Positions 35,661-46,625 of a stretch of 64,000 nucleotides of DNA are shown in pieces. The notes beneath the pieces are model-generated. The model was not told where the DNA came from, searched no databases, and was given only the letters and a program-made list of their open reading frames with translations. A program made the translations under genes and the position numbers. The stretch comes from Sphaeramia orbicularis. Lineage: Eukaryota; Chordata; Actinopteri; Kurtiformes; Apogonidae. The stretch covers positions 26,895,285-26,959,284 of the forward strand of contig NC_043964.1 of the NCBI RefSeq assembly GCF_902148855.1, given 5' to 3'. The first letter of the stretch is position 1. Every line of letters begins with the position of its first letter.

Positions 35661-36200
35661 AGCTCCACAGGAAGCTCCTCTTCTCCTCCTCTCAAAATAA
35701 AATAATTTTAGAACTTCTTGTAGTGAATATTCGTCAAAAATGATATTGAATGTCAGGCAGTTGAACAATTCAACACCGAAATCACACAATTGTTTACTTG
35801 CACTGGTAGTTCACAAAGTTGCCGTCAACTTTTCGCGTTAGCATTAGCTTAGCAACGAACCTTCACACAGTGCACACAAGGGGCATTTACCACTGTAAAC
35901 TAACCCCAACCATACCCTAACCCTAACCTTAACCATTTAACGCCCATGCCGAACCTTGAGCAGACACTGGAACCGTATTTAATCATTTAACTGCTTTGCA
36001 AACTATATTAATGTAAATATCTATATTTTAAAATAACTTTATTTTTTAGCGCACGACCTCCACTTCCGGTGGGGTACTTCCTTAGCATTAGCCACATTAG
36101 CCGAAAGCCTTAAAATTTTTCAGCCTATCCTTTTATTTTTTGTGGTGGCCTTAATTTTAAAGCAAGACACCTTTCGCGTAAACAGCGTCCCCGTAATTGA
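35661..36200. other. Flank of the palindrome
   Basis: Contains a few telomere-like CCCTAACCCTAACC words near 35915 and GTTAGCATTAGC words at 35840 and 36085. No gene recognised. Confidence 0.35.
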
Positions 36201-36204
36201 AAAG

Positions 36205-36775
36205 GTGGATGATGTTTTTTTTTTTCTTATAGTGGATATTTTTTTGGGCTGCTCTCTTTTTTTTTTTTTTTCTCATAGTAGATAATTTTTTTCACCTGTT
36301 CTTTTTTTTTTTTTTCTTGTAGTGAATAATTTTTTGGGCTAGTAGATAATTTTTTTCGCCTGTTCTCTTTTTTTTTCTTTTAGTGGATAATTTTTTTGGC
36401 TGGTCTCTTTTCTTTCTTATAGGGGATTTTTTTTTTCGTCTAGTGGATAATTTTTTTTAGGCTGTTCTCTTTTTTTTTCTTGTAGTAGATAATTTTTTTC
36501 ATCTAGTGGATAATTTTTTTAGGCTGTTCTCCCCTTTTTTTTCTTATAGTGGATAATTTTTTTGGGCTGTTTTCTTTTGTTTTTATTTTTTCTTGTAGTA
36601 GATAATTTTTTTCATCTAGTGGATAATTTTTTTAGACTGTTCTCTTTTTTTTCTTGCAGTAGATAACTTTTTTCATCTAGTGAATAATTTTTTTAGGCTG
36701 TTCTCCTTTTTTTTTTTTTTTTCTTGTAGTAGATAATTTTTTTCGTCTAGTGGATAATTTTTTGGCCTGTTGCAC
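36205..36775. repeat. T-rich minisatellite, about 35-45-bp unit
   Basis: Units combine a T tract, CTTGTAGTAGATAATTTTTT and ATCTAGTGGATAATTTTTT with GGCTGTTCTC, repeated about a dozen times. Confidence 0.88.
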
Positions 36776-37147
36776 CTCTGGGCCACCGTAGCATCTTGTT
36801 CAGCCTGGTTCACATGAAATTAAATTAGAACCTAGACATAACTACCAAAATGATTTATTTAATATTAAACAGTATTTCATTTCATTCATTCAAATGATTT
36901 TATAACACACTGATAGATTAAAAAAACTAGATTAAAGAAGAGGAAGCAGCAAAACGTGAAGGATTTACTATGAAACAGAAGTATATCATTTGTGAATAAA
37001 AACTGTACTGAATATTGTAACTCCTCCTCCTCCTCCTCTTCCTCATTTCTCCTCAGTCTCTCTATAAGCTTCAGTCTCTGTTCTTGTCACATCTCTGTTC
37101 ACGTCTCATCTGGACAGTAAAGGACGTTTACTCCACACACTGACAAC

Positions 37148-37525
37148 ATGCTGGTGACCCTCTGCACTCTCATCACTGCTCTAACATGTAAGATATTCTC
37201 CTGCTTCTGTTATACACACATATGATCAAATATAAACCCTTCATTCATAGATTTTTCTGTTTGTTGACAGATGTTGATGCAGTGATAGTGCTGACTCAGA
37301 CGCCTGCTGTCCTCACAGTTTCTGCAGGACAAGAGGTTGTTCTCAAATGTAACATTCAGAGATATGATGGGAATTATGGCTATGGAACAGGATTCTCCTC
37401 TGATCGATTTAACTCTAAAAGTACATCAAACATTAATTATCAGTTAATCATTAATCGTGCAGAGGTAGGAGACTCTGCTCAGTATTTCTGTCAGACATGG
37501 GACGATTCTGCTAATGAACATGTAT
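37148..37525 (+). pseudogene. Immunoglobulin light-chain V gene with framework 2 missing
   Basis: The leader exon 37148-37187 (MLVTLCTLITALT) splices to a V exon at 37271 onward. The V exon reads VIVLTQTPAVLTVSAGQ, then CNIQRYDGNYG, jumps directly to GTGFSSDRFNSKS, and ends DSAQYFCQTWDDSANEHVS. Both intradomain cysteines are present, but the stretch with the invariant Trp and the whole of framework 2 and CDR2 is gone, roughly 28 codons, in frame. Such a V domain should not fold. Sequence type recalls teleost sigma (L2) light chains (SGFSSDRF, TWDSS), though this is from memory. It sits 0.4 kb upstream of a J segment in the same orientation. Confidence 0.8.
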
Positions 37526-37553
37526 CACAGTGAATCACACCATGACAAAAACC
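37526..37553 (+). promoter_or_regulatory. V-gene recombination signal (12-bp spacer)
   Basis: Heptamer CACAGTG, a 12-bp spacer, nonamer ACAAAAACC: a textbook 12-RSS immediately after the V exon. Confidence 0.93.
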
Positions 37554-37899
37554 TCAGTGACAGAGTCAGTACAGTTTGGAGGAATTACAAAAAAAAGTAA
37601 CCAACTAATCTGCTGTAAATTAAAGAAAGTTACTTCAAACATTGAAAATGAAAATAATAATTATCAATTAAATAAACTTTCCTGGACTTTGTGAATGATG
37701 AACATATGCAGAGCAGTGTCACTACAATCACAATGAATTCAATGGTCATTAAACATAAGAGTTAAATTCAAGCAAACTGTGAAATATTCACAGTCAGTCC
37801 TCAGGTCCATCAGTGTTCTGGATCATAAACACACAGGAAACACAGAAATGAGATGTTTTCAGTGAAAGTTTGTGTTTAAAGGATGTTTCAGTTTCAGGA

Positions 37900-37938
37900 G
37901 GTTTTTGTACGAGCGTGTACACAAACTGAATCACTGTG
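37900..37938 (+). promoter_or_regulatory. J-segment recombination signal (23-bp spacer)
   Basis: Nonamer GGTTTTTGT, exactly 23 bp, heptamer CACTGTG, directly before the J coding segment. It pairs with the V-side 12-RSS by the 12/23 rule, in the kappa-like arrangement. Confidence 0.93.
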
Positions 37939-37972
37939 GTATTCGGACCAGGCACCAAGCTGACTGTGACAT
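37939..37972 (+). CDS. Immunoglobulin light-chain J segment
   Basis: It encodes VFGPGTKLTVT with the F-G-x-G motif and ends at a GTAAGT splice donor. Together with the RSS and the C exon 1.4 kb downstream it forms a V-J-C cluster of the kind typical in bony fish. The segment itself looks functional. Confidence 0.92.
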
Positions 37973-38549
37973 GTAAGTACCTTTAAAATCATCAAGAAAT
38001 CCGATTGATTTTCTATCTCTGAAGGATTGGAACAGAAAATATCTGCATTAATAATGTATTTAATGCTATGGTAATGATAAGTTTGTACATGTTGAGTTTT
38101 AAATACATGTAACATTTTCCAAAAGTAATGTTACAACTTGCTATACTATATGATTTCATATTCATTAATTGATTACATTTTTTATTCTGTAATTTTAAGT
38201 TTGGATTTAAGACATTTTCAAATTATCAATTCATTTTTGCAATTTATAACAACTTTTTTTAACATCTAAAACCATCTGTCAAATAATTTTTATTATAACG
38301 TTCATTTACATTATTCTACCAAAATTTACTCCAAATCATTATCATATACTTTAAATTCATGACATGATGTTTAAGGTGACTGAAACCATTTTTTTTTTTA
38401 CTCTTTAGTCACTTTAACCTAAGGAGAATACTGGTACTGATATAAAGCAATGATTATATTTACATTAATCTGTTCAACTGGAGATATAAAAATAGAAACA
38501 AATGGTTAATTTATGTGAATTGAAATGTTTGCATGTGTTTTTGTCTAAA

Positions 38550-38782
38550 CCCATAAAGACCTAGTGGTATTTTGTGGCAGTTCTCAGATGTATTTTTCTT
38601 TCTATTTTAACTTTTCAAAAGTGATTTATCACCATTAATTGTAATATTATCCTCTTTATTTTGCTTTTTTTTCAGTGAAAGTCATATATTTTATTATTTA
38701 TAATTCACTGATCATGTTGATGATCATAAAAACCTCTAATGAAAGTTGAGGATCATTACATCAAAAACAGAGAGAACCCTAG

Positions 38783-38814
<32 letters not shown>

Positions 38815-39111
38815 TTTTCAGCTAAATATATTATTAACTGACTATTAACCAAGTGTGTCCATGCACTGTCATTGATCCAACTCTATGGAATTTATTGGAG
38901 AATCAATGTTGTAGAAGATGACAATGTTTCCAAGTTCACTACGAAGCCTCTGAACGTCCAAATGGGTCATATCTGATGACCATGAAGAGATGACAAACTG
39001 CATTTTACACCAATTATTTATATGGATTGATAGGATTAGTGCATCAACATGTATTTATTATAAATTATCAGATCAGTAGATGGTTTTGGTGGCTGTTTGG
39101 GTCTTTATGGG
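38550..39111 (+). mobile_element. piggyBac-type MITE (copy 4), in the J-C intron
   Basis: It begins CCCATAAAGACC and ends GGTCTTTATGGG with TTAA on the right (39112-39115); the left target has drifted. It has a 30-bp A tract inside. Confidence 0.82.
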
Positions 39112-39412
39112 TTAAGACAGAAATATGACAATCACATTTTTTTTTTACATTTTCAGTTTATTTGTGCAGAATAGCAGTCAAATAAAAAAAATTAAATGTG
39201 GTTTGTGCAAGTAAAATAAATATATGAGACATGTAAATGTACAAATAAATGAAATAATCATGAAGAATCTCAGCTGCTCAATAAATACCAGTGAGAGAAA
39301 ATAAACACAACCATCAACCTGTAGATGTTTGACTCCTGCTTCCTTTCTGTTTTCCGTACATGTCATTGTCGTCCATGTATGATGTATGTTGGTGTGGTGG
39401 GTGTATTTTCAG

Positions 39413-39748
39413 GCTCCAGCATCCCTCCTCCTGTCCTGACAGTCTTCCCTCCGTCCGCTGCTGAGCTCCAGTCCAACAAAGCCACTCTGGTCTGTCTGTC
39501 CAGTCAGTCTGTGGCTTTTGCACATGTGACCTGGTTGGCTGCTGGGAGTCCGCTGAGCACTGGGATCTCTACCAGCACTGCTGTTCAGCAACCAGACCAG
39601 ACTTTCCAAATCAGCAGCTACCTGTCCATCCAGACGTCAGACGTCAGACTGGAACACGGATCAGGTTTACACATGTCAAGTGTCTGTGGGCTCCCAGACT
39701 TCCGAGAAAAACATCAACAAGTCAGCGTGTCCCACTGAGCAACAGTAG
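39413..39748 (+). pseudogene. Immunoglobulin light-chain constant exon with a 7-bp duplication
   Basis: After a TTTTCAG acceptor the exon reads PPPVLTVFPPSAAELQSNK, TLVCLSSQS, HVTWLAAGSPL, STAVQQPDQTF and YLSIQTSD, a normal C1-set light-chain domain with its first Cys and Trp. At 39633-39646 GACGTCA occurs twice in tandem; the extra copy shifts the frame, so the second half (in another frame WNTDQVYTCQVSVGSQTSEK and the terminal SACPTEQQ) is lost and translation ends early at 39736-39738. The original stop would be 39746-39748. The terminal Cys that pairs with the heavy chain is therefore lost too. The sequence is otherwise well kept, so the break is recent or allele-specific. Confidence 0.85.
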
Positions 39749-39789
39749 AGGAGCACAATGACCATCTGAAACCTGCTTCTGCACCGTCT

Positions 39790-42700
39790 GTGCTCTGTGC
39801 TCTGTACAAGGTTTACATGATACACAACATTACACACAGCAGACACGAACACCATGACGTCACCACCACCTAGCCGGTTTGGGTTACTAAATGCACGTTC
39901 CATTGCCAATAAATCCTCCTCCCTAAATGAGCTTTTTACTAACAGGAACTTGGACGCATTATTCCTGACGGAGACGTGGCAGAGGGATGGGGAGTTCATT
40001 CATTTAAATGAACTGTGCCCTCCTGGCTGCTCTGCTGTTGGTCAGCCCCGCCCCTGTCGCCGGGGCGGTGGCCTTGCTGTAGTGCACCAAGACAAATACA
40101 CATGCAGAGGGATGAGCACCGATGACTTTCCCTCATTTGAGTCACAAATGATCAAGATTGGCTCCTCCAGTGTGTTTTACTGTTTCTTAATCTACCGTCC
40201 CCCTGGCCCTGCTGGTGCCTTCTTAAACGATTTTAGTGATTTCCTTACATCAATAATAAAACTGGAGAAGGTTTTAATTCTTGGGGATTTCAATCTGCAC
40301 ATCAACAACGATTCATCCAGCCCAGCAATGGAACAATTAGCCATGACTGACACTTTTAACCTCAAACAACATGTATCTGGCCCCACCCACAAGAAAGGAC
40401 ATACCCTGGACCTGGTTTTCTCATTGGGCTTACACGTCACAAATGTGTGTGTTGAGGATGTCCACTTGAGTGATCATTGTGGTGTGTTTTTTGACCTATG
40501 TGTGCCTCTTGAGCCCAAGCCTGCCCCTAGAAGAGCCAAGAGGAGGATTATTACAGAGTCCACAGCCCAGGATTTCCGTGCCCTGTTTAACCCTAGTCTT
40601 CTTAATGAGTGTCCCGATGTTGATGAGTTTATCCAGTGCTTTGCCACACACTGCAGCTCTGTTCTTGACCAGGTGGCTCCCTTGAAAACCAATGTCACTC
40701 GTAAGTGGTCTTGTCCCTGGATAAATGAAAACATTTTAAACCTAAGGAGAACTTGTCGTAAAACTGAGCGTCTTTGGAAAGCAACCCAGTTGGAAGTACA
40801 CAGGTTACATCTTAAAGATCTCATAACCTCATTAAATAAAATGATTAAGGAGGCAAGATCCAGCTACTTCCACAAACTTATAGCCACAAACAAGAAAAAC
40901 CCCAAAGTAATCTTTGACACAATCCAGTCCATTGTGTCCCCTGCTGTCCCTGCTGCCCCTGTGCTCTGTAAAGCTGACAGCAATGACTTCCTAAACTTCT
41001 TCACAGACAAGATCAGGGATATTAAACACAATATCCCACCACCCTCTGGCCGTCTGACCCGAGCTGATCCCCCTCTTCAAACCTGGTCCTCTTTCGACCC
41101 TGTGACACTGGAGGACATCTCAGCACTTTTATCCAAAATGAAACCCTCCTCCAACTCTGCAGACATCCTCCCCCATAAGCTCCTTGTCAGTGTCTTTGAC
41201 ACAATTGGACCATGGGTCAGAAAGCTTTTTAACCTGTCGATCTCAACTGGTTTGTTTCCCAGCTCCTTCAAACAGGCCATCATAGAACCTAAACTAAAGA
41301 AAACCACACTGGACCCCACAGACTTCAAAAGCTACAGACCCATTTCAAAGCTCCCCCTATTGGCCAAAATCCTTGAGAAGGCAGTGTCTAAACAACTTAC
41401 AGCTTTTCTGGAGACACACCAGATCTATGACACTTTTCAATCTGGGTTTAGACAATGCCACTCAACAGAAACCGCACTATTAAAAGTGTCTAGTGACATC
41501 CTGATGGTGGCTGACTCCGGGAAATCCACGGTCTTGGTCCTGCTAGATCTCTCCTCGGCCTTTGACACAGTGGACCATAACATAATGATTGAGAGACTGA
41601 AGGACCTGGTAGGGATGTCAGGTCCTGTGCTAGACTGGTTCTCCTCTTACCTGACCGGCAGAAGCTTCACTGTGTCAATAAACAACTTCCAATCTGACTC
41701 AGCGGATCTACTGTGTGGTGTGCCCCAAGGCTCTGTCCTGGGACCAGTGCTATTCTTACTCTATGTCCTCCCACTTGGCCACATTATCCGACAGTATAGT
41801 GATGTCTCCTATCATCTATTCGCGGATGACATCCAGATATACTGCTCCTTTAACTCCTCTGAGCCCCACAAACTAAGTTCCTTAATCAACTGCTTGTCAG
41901 AGCTGAAGCAGTGGCTAAATGATAACAGCCTCCAGCTGAACTCCAGCAAAACAGAGACCCTCATCATTGCCCCGGATAGTGCAATCCCAGGGATCAAACA
42001 TCACCTTGGAGACCTGAGTTCCTTGGTAAAGACCAAACTGAGGAATCTGGGTGTCATCTTTGACCAGGACATGTCTTTAGAATTCTACTCCAAACACCTA
42101 GTCAAAAACTGTTTCTTCCAACTACGCAACATCTCCAAACTCAGATCTATGGTGTCCATCAATGAGCTCCAGATGATCGTTCACGCTTTTTTGTCTTCTT
42201 GCTTAGACTACTGCAACAGCCTGTTTACATGCTTAAACAAGAAGGAGCTGGCCCGTCTACAGTTTGTCCAGATCTCTGCTGCCAGGCTTTTGACCCGCAC
42301 AAACAGGAGAACCCACATCACTCCCATTCTTAAATCTCTCCACTGGCTCCCTGTTCTATATTGTCTTCATTTCAAAATTCTTGTGCTAACTTTCCGGGCT
42401 CTACATGGCCAGGCCCCTGCATACATTGCTTCCCTGATCCAGCCCTACAGCTCGACTCGTAGCTTGAGGTCTTCAGGACAGCACCTGCTGATGGTTCCAC
42501 GCACCTGTTTTAGCACACGTGGTGACAGGTCTTTTAAAGCTGTGGCACCACGTCTATGGAATGACCTGCCTCTACACCTACGGTCCATGGACTCTGTAGA
42601 GAGCTTTAAAAAACACCTCAAAACCCTCCTGTTCAAAAAGGCTTTTTAGTCTCCCACCTGACCCAGGGCCACCACAGACTGACTACACTCTATGTATTCA

Positions 42701-43062
42701 CCATAAAGTACTCCATGTGCCCCCCCCCGCCCCCCTCTCCCCCAGTCTCTCTATATCTCTATCGCTCTCTCTTTTCTCCTCCTTTACTCTCTCTCTTTAA
42801 CCCCAACTGGTCAAGGCAGACAGCCATCCTTCAGGAGTCTGGGTCTGCTCGAGGTTTCTGCCCGTTAAAGGGAAGTTTTTCCTCGCCACTGTCACCAATC
42901 ACAAGTGTTTGCTCCTGAAGGACTCTGTTGGGTCTCTGTAAACTTGATTTGATTTTGATTTGAATTGATTTGATTTGATTTGAATTGATCAAGCACTTTG
43001 TGACTCTATCTGTGAAAAGTGCTCTACAAATAAAATTTACTTACTTACTTACTTACTTAATG
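39790..43062 (+). mobile_element. L2-clade LINE with uninterrupted coding region
   Basis: A LINE runs from soon after the light-chain C exon to an A/T-rich 3' end with AAGTGCTCTACAAATAAAATT and a (TTAC)n tail at 43042-43060. The 5' edge is approximate. The single open frame at 39854-42649 is described separately. Between 42713 and 42790 lies a C- and CT-rich part of the 3' UTR, and GATTTGA repeats occupy 42945-42990. Confidence 0.85.
39854..42649 (+). CDS. L2 LINE endonuclease/reverse transcriptase, 931 aa, open
   Basis: The N-terminal ~230 residues are an apurinic-type endonuclease: FGLLNARS, DALFLTETW, YRPPGPAG, ILGDFNLHIN, HTLDLVFS and LSDHCGVFFDL. Residues about 480-760 are the reverse transcriptase: YRPISKLPLLAKILEK, FQSGFRQCHSTETALL, LVLLDLSSAFDTVDH, GVPQGSVLGPVLFLLY and the catalytic YHLFADDIQIY. 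The C-terminal region ends in the L2-type LHWLPV, APRLWNDLP and FKKHLKTLLF. These are the parts an L2 protein needs for target-primed reverse transcription. No stop or frameshift was found, which is unusual in this window and suggests a recent insertion. An ORF1 is not seen. Confidence 0.92.
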   Translation: MTSPPPSRFGLLNARSIANKSSSLNELFTNRNLDALFLTETWQRDGEFIHLNELCPPGCSAVGQPRPCRRGGGLAVVHQDKYTCRGMSTDDFPSFESQMIKIGSSSVFYCFLIYRPPGPAGAFLNDFSDFLTSIIKLEKVLILGDFNLHINNDSSSPAMEQLAMTDTFNLKQHVSGPTHKKGHTLDLVFSLGLHVTNVCVEDVHLSDHCGVFFDLCVPLEPKPAPRRAKRRIITESTAQDFRALFNPSLLNECPDVDEFIQCFATHCSSVLDQVAPLKTNVTRKWSCPWINENILNLRRTCRKTERLWKATQLEVHRLHLKDLITSLNKMIKEARSSYFHKLIATNKKNPKVIFDTIQSIVSPAVPAAPVLCKADSNDFLNFFTDKIRDIKHNIPPPSGRLTRADPPLQTWSSFDPVTLEDISALLSKMKPSSNSADILPHKLLVSVFDTIGPWVRKLFNLSISTGLFPSSFKQAIIEPKLKKTTLDPTDFKSYRPISKLPLLAKILEKAVSKQLTAFLETHQIYDTFQSGFRQCHSTETALLKVSSDILMVADSGKSTVLVLLDLSSAFDTVDHNIMIERLKDLVGMSGPVLDWFSSYLTGRSFTVSINNFQSDSADLLCGVPQGSVLGPVLFLLYVLPLGHIIRQYSDVSYHLFADDIQIYCSFNSSEPHKLSSLINCLSELKQWLNDNSLQLNSSKTETLIIAPDSAIPGIKHHLGDLSSLVKTKLRNLGVIFDQDMSLEFYSKHLVKNCFFQLRNISKLRSMVSINELQMIVHAFLSSCLDYCNSLFTCLNKKELARLQFVQISAARLLTRTNRRTHITPILKSLHWLPVLYCLHFKILVLTFRALHGQAPAYIASLIQPYSSTRSLRSSGQHLLMVPRTCFSTRGDRSFKAVAPRLWNDLPLHLRSMDSVESFKKHLKTLLFKKAF

Positions 43063-43944
43063 TAAAACATACTTTATTAAATCCGGATCTGAGGAACTAA
43101 ATCTCTGCGTTAAACACAGGAGTATTTCCTCCACTCCATCTGTCTGACAAATTGAACCCCTTACACAATTTTGACCCCTCTGATCAGTTGAAACCACGTA
43201 TTTCCAATGTGTTGATGTTGAAGGAGGAGGTGTTTCCTTCATATGTTTAGTCTCCTTTTCTCCTTTTTGAGCTCATGAAAAGTTGAGTGTTAGTAGTAAC
43301 ATTTCCATTAGGATGATTCAGAATCACTTGCCTACATTATTGTTTTAGTTCTATTAAGATGTGTTAAATTATTTGCTATATAGATTTGGACAGTCAAAGC
43401 AACTTGCCCAAGCTAAAATATATTGGTTTAGATTTAATATCTGTTTTCAGCCCACAGTGACTAACAGAGGTGGAGAAGAAATGGATTTGGTTCAGCCAGA
43501 CTGAAAAAAAGCAGTAGTTTTGGTGAGTATAATGTATTTAATGAACATTTGTGTTTTTGTCTTTTTATTCAGTAAATATTGCCGATTGTGTTACGATGAT
43601 GTACATGGTACAGCTGTGGCTCATTGGCTTTCTTGGTTAAGTATTGATATTCATTTTCATGTCAGTTACCTGTCTGTGATGCAATTCCCTGTTAGATTGT
43701 GTGTTTTTTTTAAATATAGTATTAATGGAATAGTATTGACATTAAAAGGTGGATTAAGTCACTGAAGGCCTAGTGTGAAATACACGGATCAAGACTGGGT
43801 TTTAGAAATATGTGGTTGTCACAGAACATTGACTAAATATAGGTCTCTGATGATTTTACAGAATATGATGCTTTGCTGTAAATTAAATGAGTCAACAGTA
43901 GATAACAGTACAACATAATAGTACTAACGTAACAGTAGATGCCT
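43063..43944. other. Spacer after the LINE
   Basis: About 43080-43150 resembles 53030-53105 (GAACTAAATCTC...GGAGTATTTCCT), a small direct repeat. The rest is unannotated. Confidence 0.4.
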
Positions 43945-45310
43945 TTTGGTGCTGAACAAATTTGCTTTGCCAAGGGAAACATCATAAAGTATATGAAGCT
44001 CCCCTTGATGTTCCACTGTGTTTATTATGAGTTTTGTTGAACTGCATTTCCATGCTAGACCTGACATGGCACCACCCTACCAGCAACCGCCACACCCCCA
44101 ATGCCCACATGCCCACACACACACATCTTTCCCGGTCCCAGCACATCCTGTGGCAGGCAAGAGGACAGCCAGCCCACCCCACCCCCCCTGACCACAATCC
44201 CCATACACACACGTCATTCATCAGAGGGCAGCACCCCCCCAGCAATGCAGCCAGCTGAGTCCCAAGCCAATGGACCAGCCCCCCCCGCCCCGGATGGCAT
44301 CCAGGTAACAGGGATGTGGGAAGACCCCCCCCCCCCCCCTCGCCTCCCCACCTATCAGGGCTGTGAAGTGTGAGGTGTGTATGCAAGCAGTTCAAACTTA
44401 GGAGCAGAAACTGCGCACTGCTGAGGGCGATGCCGCACAGGCGGCACCACCCACCCAAACGGCCCCGCCCACCAGGCGCCACACAGCCCGCCCCCCAAAA
44501 GTGAATGTGTGGTGTCAGTGTTTCTGTGTGTTGTGTTGTGGGTGGGTGTAATTCAAATTGAGGAGATAGCCGCCCCTGGGTACCACAGAGGGGGGCCGTT
44601 TTAGCGACCCCCCCCCGCCGTACCCCCTCGGGACATGCACACTCCCCAAGACCCTACGTGCTTTTTGTGAGGGGGGTGGGGAGGCGAGGGGTTGGGGGAT
44701 AGTATGACTGGGAGGAAGTTTCCTCCCAGAAGACGAACCAGTCGGGGCCAGTCGACATTCGGCACCCCTGTTCCCCAGTACCCATCCCCAGGCAGGGGCT
44801 GCCAAGGAGCTGGGCGGGGCGGGGCGGTCCAGAGACTCCAAGCACCCACTGACCGCAGCCAGAAACTGCCCCCCACCCCAGAAGCTACTCACACACTCAA
44901 TCATCCTATGTGGTTCGAGGGGGCATGGACCCAGGACCAGCCGCCCCAGAGCCCCCCAAACAGGCATGGGGACCCACCACACTCCATACCTCCCCAGTCT
45001 TACACGCACTAGGAGTGCAGCGATCACTGGCGCAGTACCACCCCGCCACAAGAGACCTGGCGACCAGCACCCCCGCCCCAGGCCCCAGTCGCCACCATGG
45101 CCGCACCCTACCACCACACCCTGAGAAAACCCCTGGCCACATCACACCCCTTGGAGAGGCAGCAGTGCCCCAGGCACACCTGCACAGCTCCCCCCCTCAC
45201 ACACACACACACACACCCACACCCACACACCTGCTCCATCAGGCCCCCACCCACCCCCCGCCACCAACACACACAGACATGCACTTCACTTACTTCATTA
45301 AAAATTACAA
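43945..45310. repeat. Long C-rich interspersed repeat, copy 2
   Basis: Colinear with 25573-25700 and then 26955-28230, lacking the 1.25 kb between them. The C-rich bias on the plus strand is the same. Confidence 0.75.
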
Positions 45311-45699
45311 TTGGTTAACAGTTTAGTTTAGTTTATTGTTTATTTGTCAGGGACACTGTACAAATACATCAGTCTCAAAGAGAAGAGGTGCTTTGCACCA
45401 GAATTAGCTACAAGCTACTTTCATCTGTGGCCCCCGGGCAGGTGCACACACAATATAGAACATTTACATTACATACAAGACACAACTAACTTTAACTCAT
45501 AATTACAATAGTTTAAAACTTATGTATTTATTTCAATTTCATGTTTCAGTCATCAGTATATCTTAATTATTAAAATAGTCTATTAATAAAATATTGAATA
45601 AATTCTTTAGTCAGTGTTATTTCAGTGGGTAAATGTAGCTAAAAATGTTTAACTTCAAATATTTATGATATTTATGATCATATTTTACTGATCTGTACG
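45311..45699. other. Possible LINE tail and AT-rich spacer
   Basis: AGTTTAGTTTATTGTTTATTTG followed by CAGGGACACTGTACAAATAC resembles LINE 3' ends known in fish, here probably on the reverse strand. The class is not certain. Confidence 0.35.
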
Positions 45700-45835
45700 T
45701 GGAACCTGAAGTAACATTTTAATGAATATCTTACGTGTAATTTTTGCATTTCATAAATTCATCCCACAGGCTGGATTGGAACCTTTGGCGGGCTGCATTT
45801 GGCCTCTGGGCCTCATGTTTGACACCTCTGATGTA
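45700..45835. mobile_element. GGCC-rich foldback element, right-end fragment
   Basis: Carries GAACCTTTGGCGGGCTGC and ends CATGTTTGACACCTCTG. Confidence 0.6.
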
Positions 45836-46625
45836 TATGCACAGTTCATGTGTTGTTGTTTCAGTTGCTGTTGACCAGAATTTTGTGTTTTGTTTTTGGG
45901 TTTCTTTGCATCATATTTGCATTATGCCGTCAGCAAATCTTCCCGTTTAATTTGAATTTGGAAAAGAGGATTTAAATGTTTGTGCAAAGTTCATGTGTTG
46001 ATGTTTCAGTCACTGCATTTCTGTTGAATTTCATGTTTATATTTTATTAGATTTGCATTGGAATATGTGGGGTATTGTAAGACTTGTTGGTCCTTTTTTC
46101 CTTTTTATTTGAATTGCAAACTGCAAAAATACAGCAAACAGAAAAAGGGTGAGTGGACTGTTTCCACTTCCTTATTTATCACTGGTTTCACGCTCTACTT
46201 AGGGAAAGAGGATGAGGACGATGAGATGAAGATGAGATAAACTAGGGTGACCAAATGTCCTCTTTTGCTCTGTTGGTTGGTTGAAGGTCCTCCAGTTGTG
46301 GCACCATATATTCAGTTAAAAAGTTAAAGTAAATATTTGCAGTAACTGATCTCTCTGAAGAAAAATGGACCAGTGATTTGATTGCACACAATCCCACAAT
46401 GTGATTTAAACTGTGATATCCACTAAGTACACAGAACAAATCTGATTAACATATCTAATCAATTACTTTTATAATATATTTTTTTAAATTATAGAGACTT
46501 TCTTAGTGGACACCCTGTGTTTTATTTATAGATTTGCCATTCCAGTTTCATTGATCTTATTCTAACCTAATTTTGCATATGTCAGAGCAGTTGTGCAGTC
46601 ATCGGTTTAAAGCTCCAGATTCACT

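Noticed and set aside
35915-35945. Telomere-like CCCTAA repeats
   Set aside because: Only two or three imperfect units, also near 31940; too few for an interstitial telomere.
42445-42636. Minus-strand frames within the L2 LINE
   Set aside because: Shadows of the plus-strand LINE protein.
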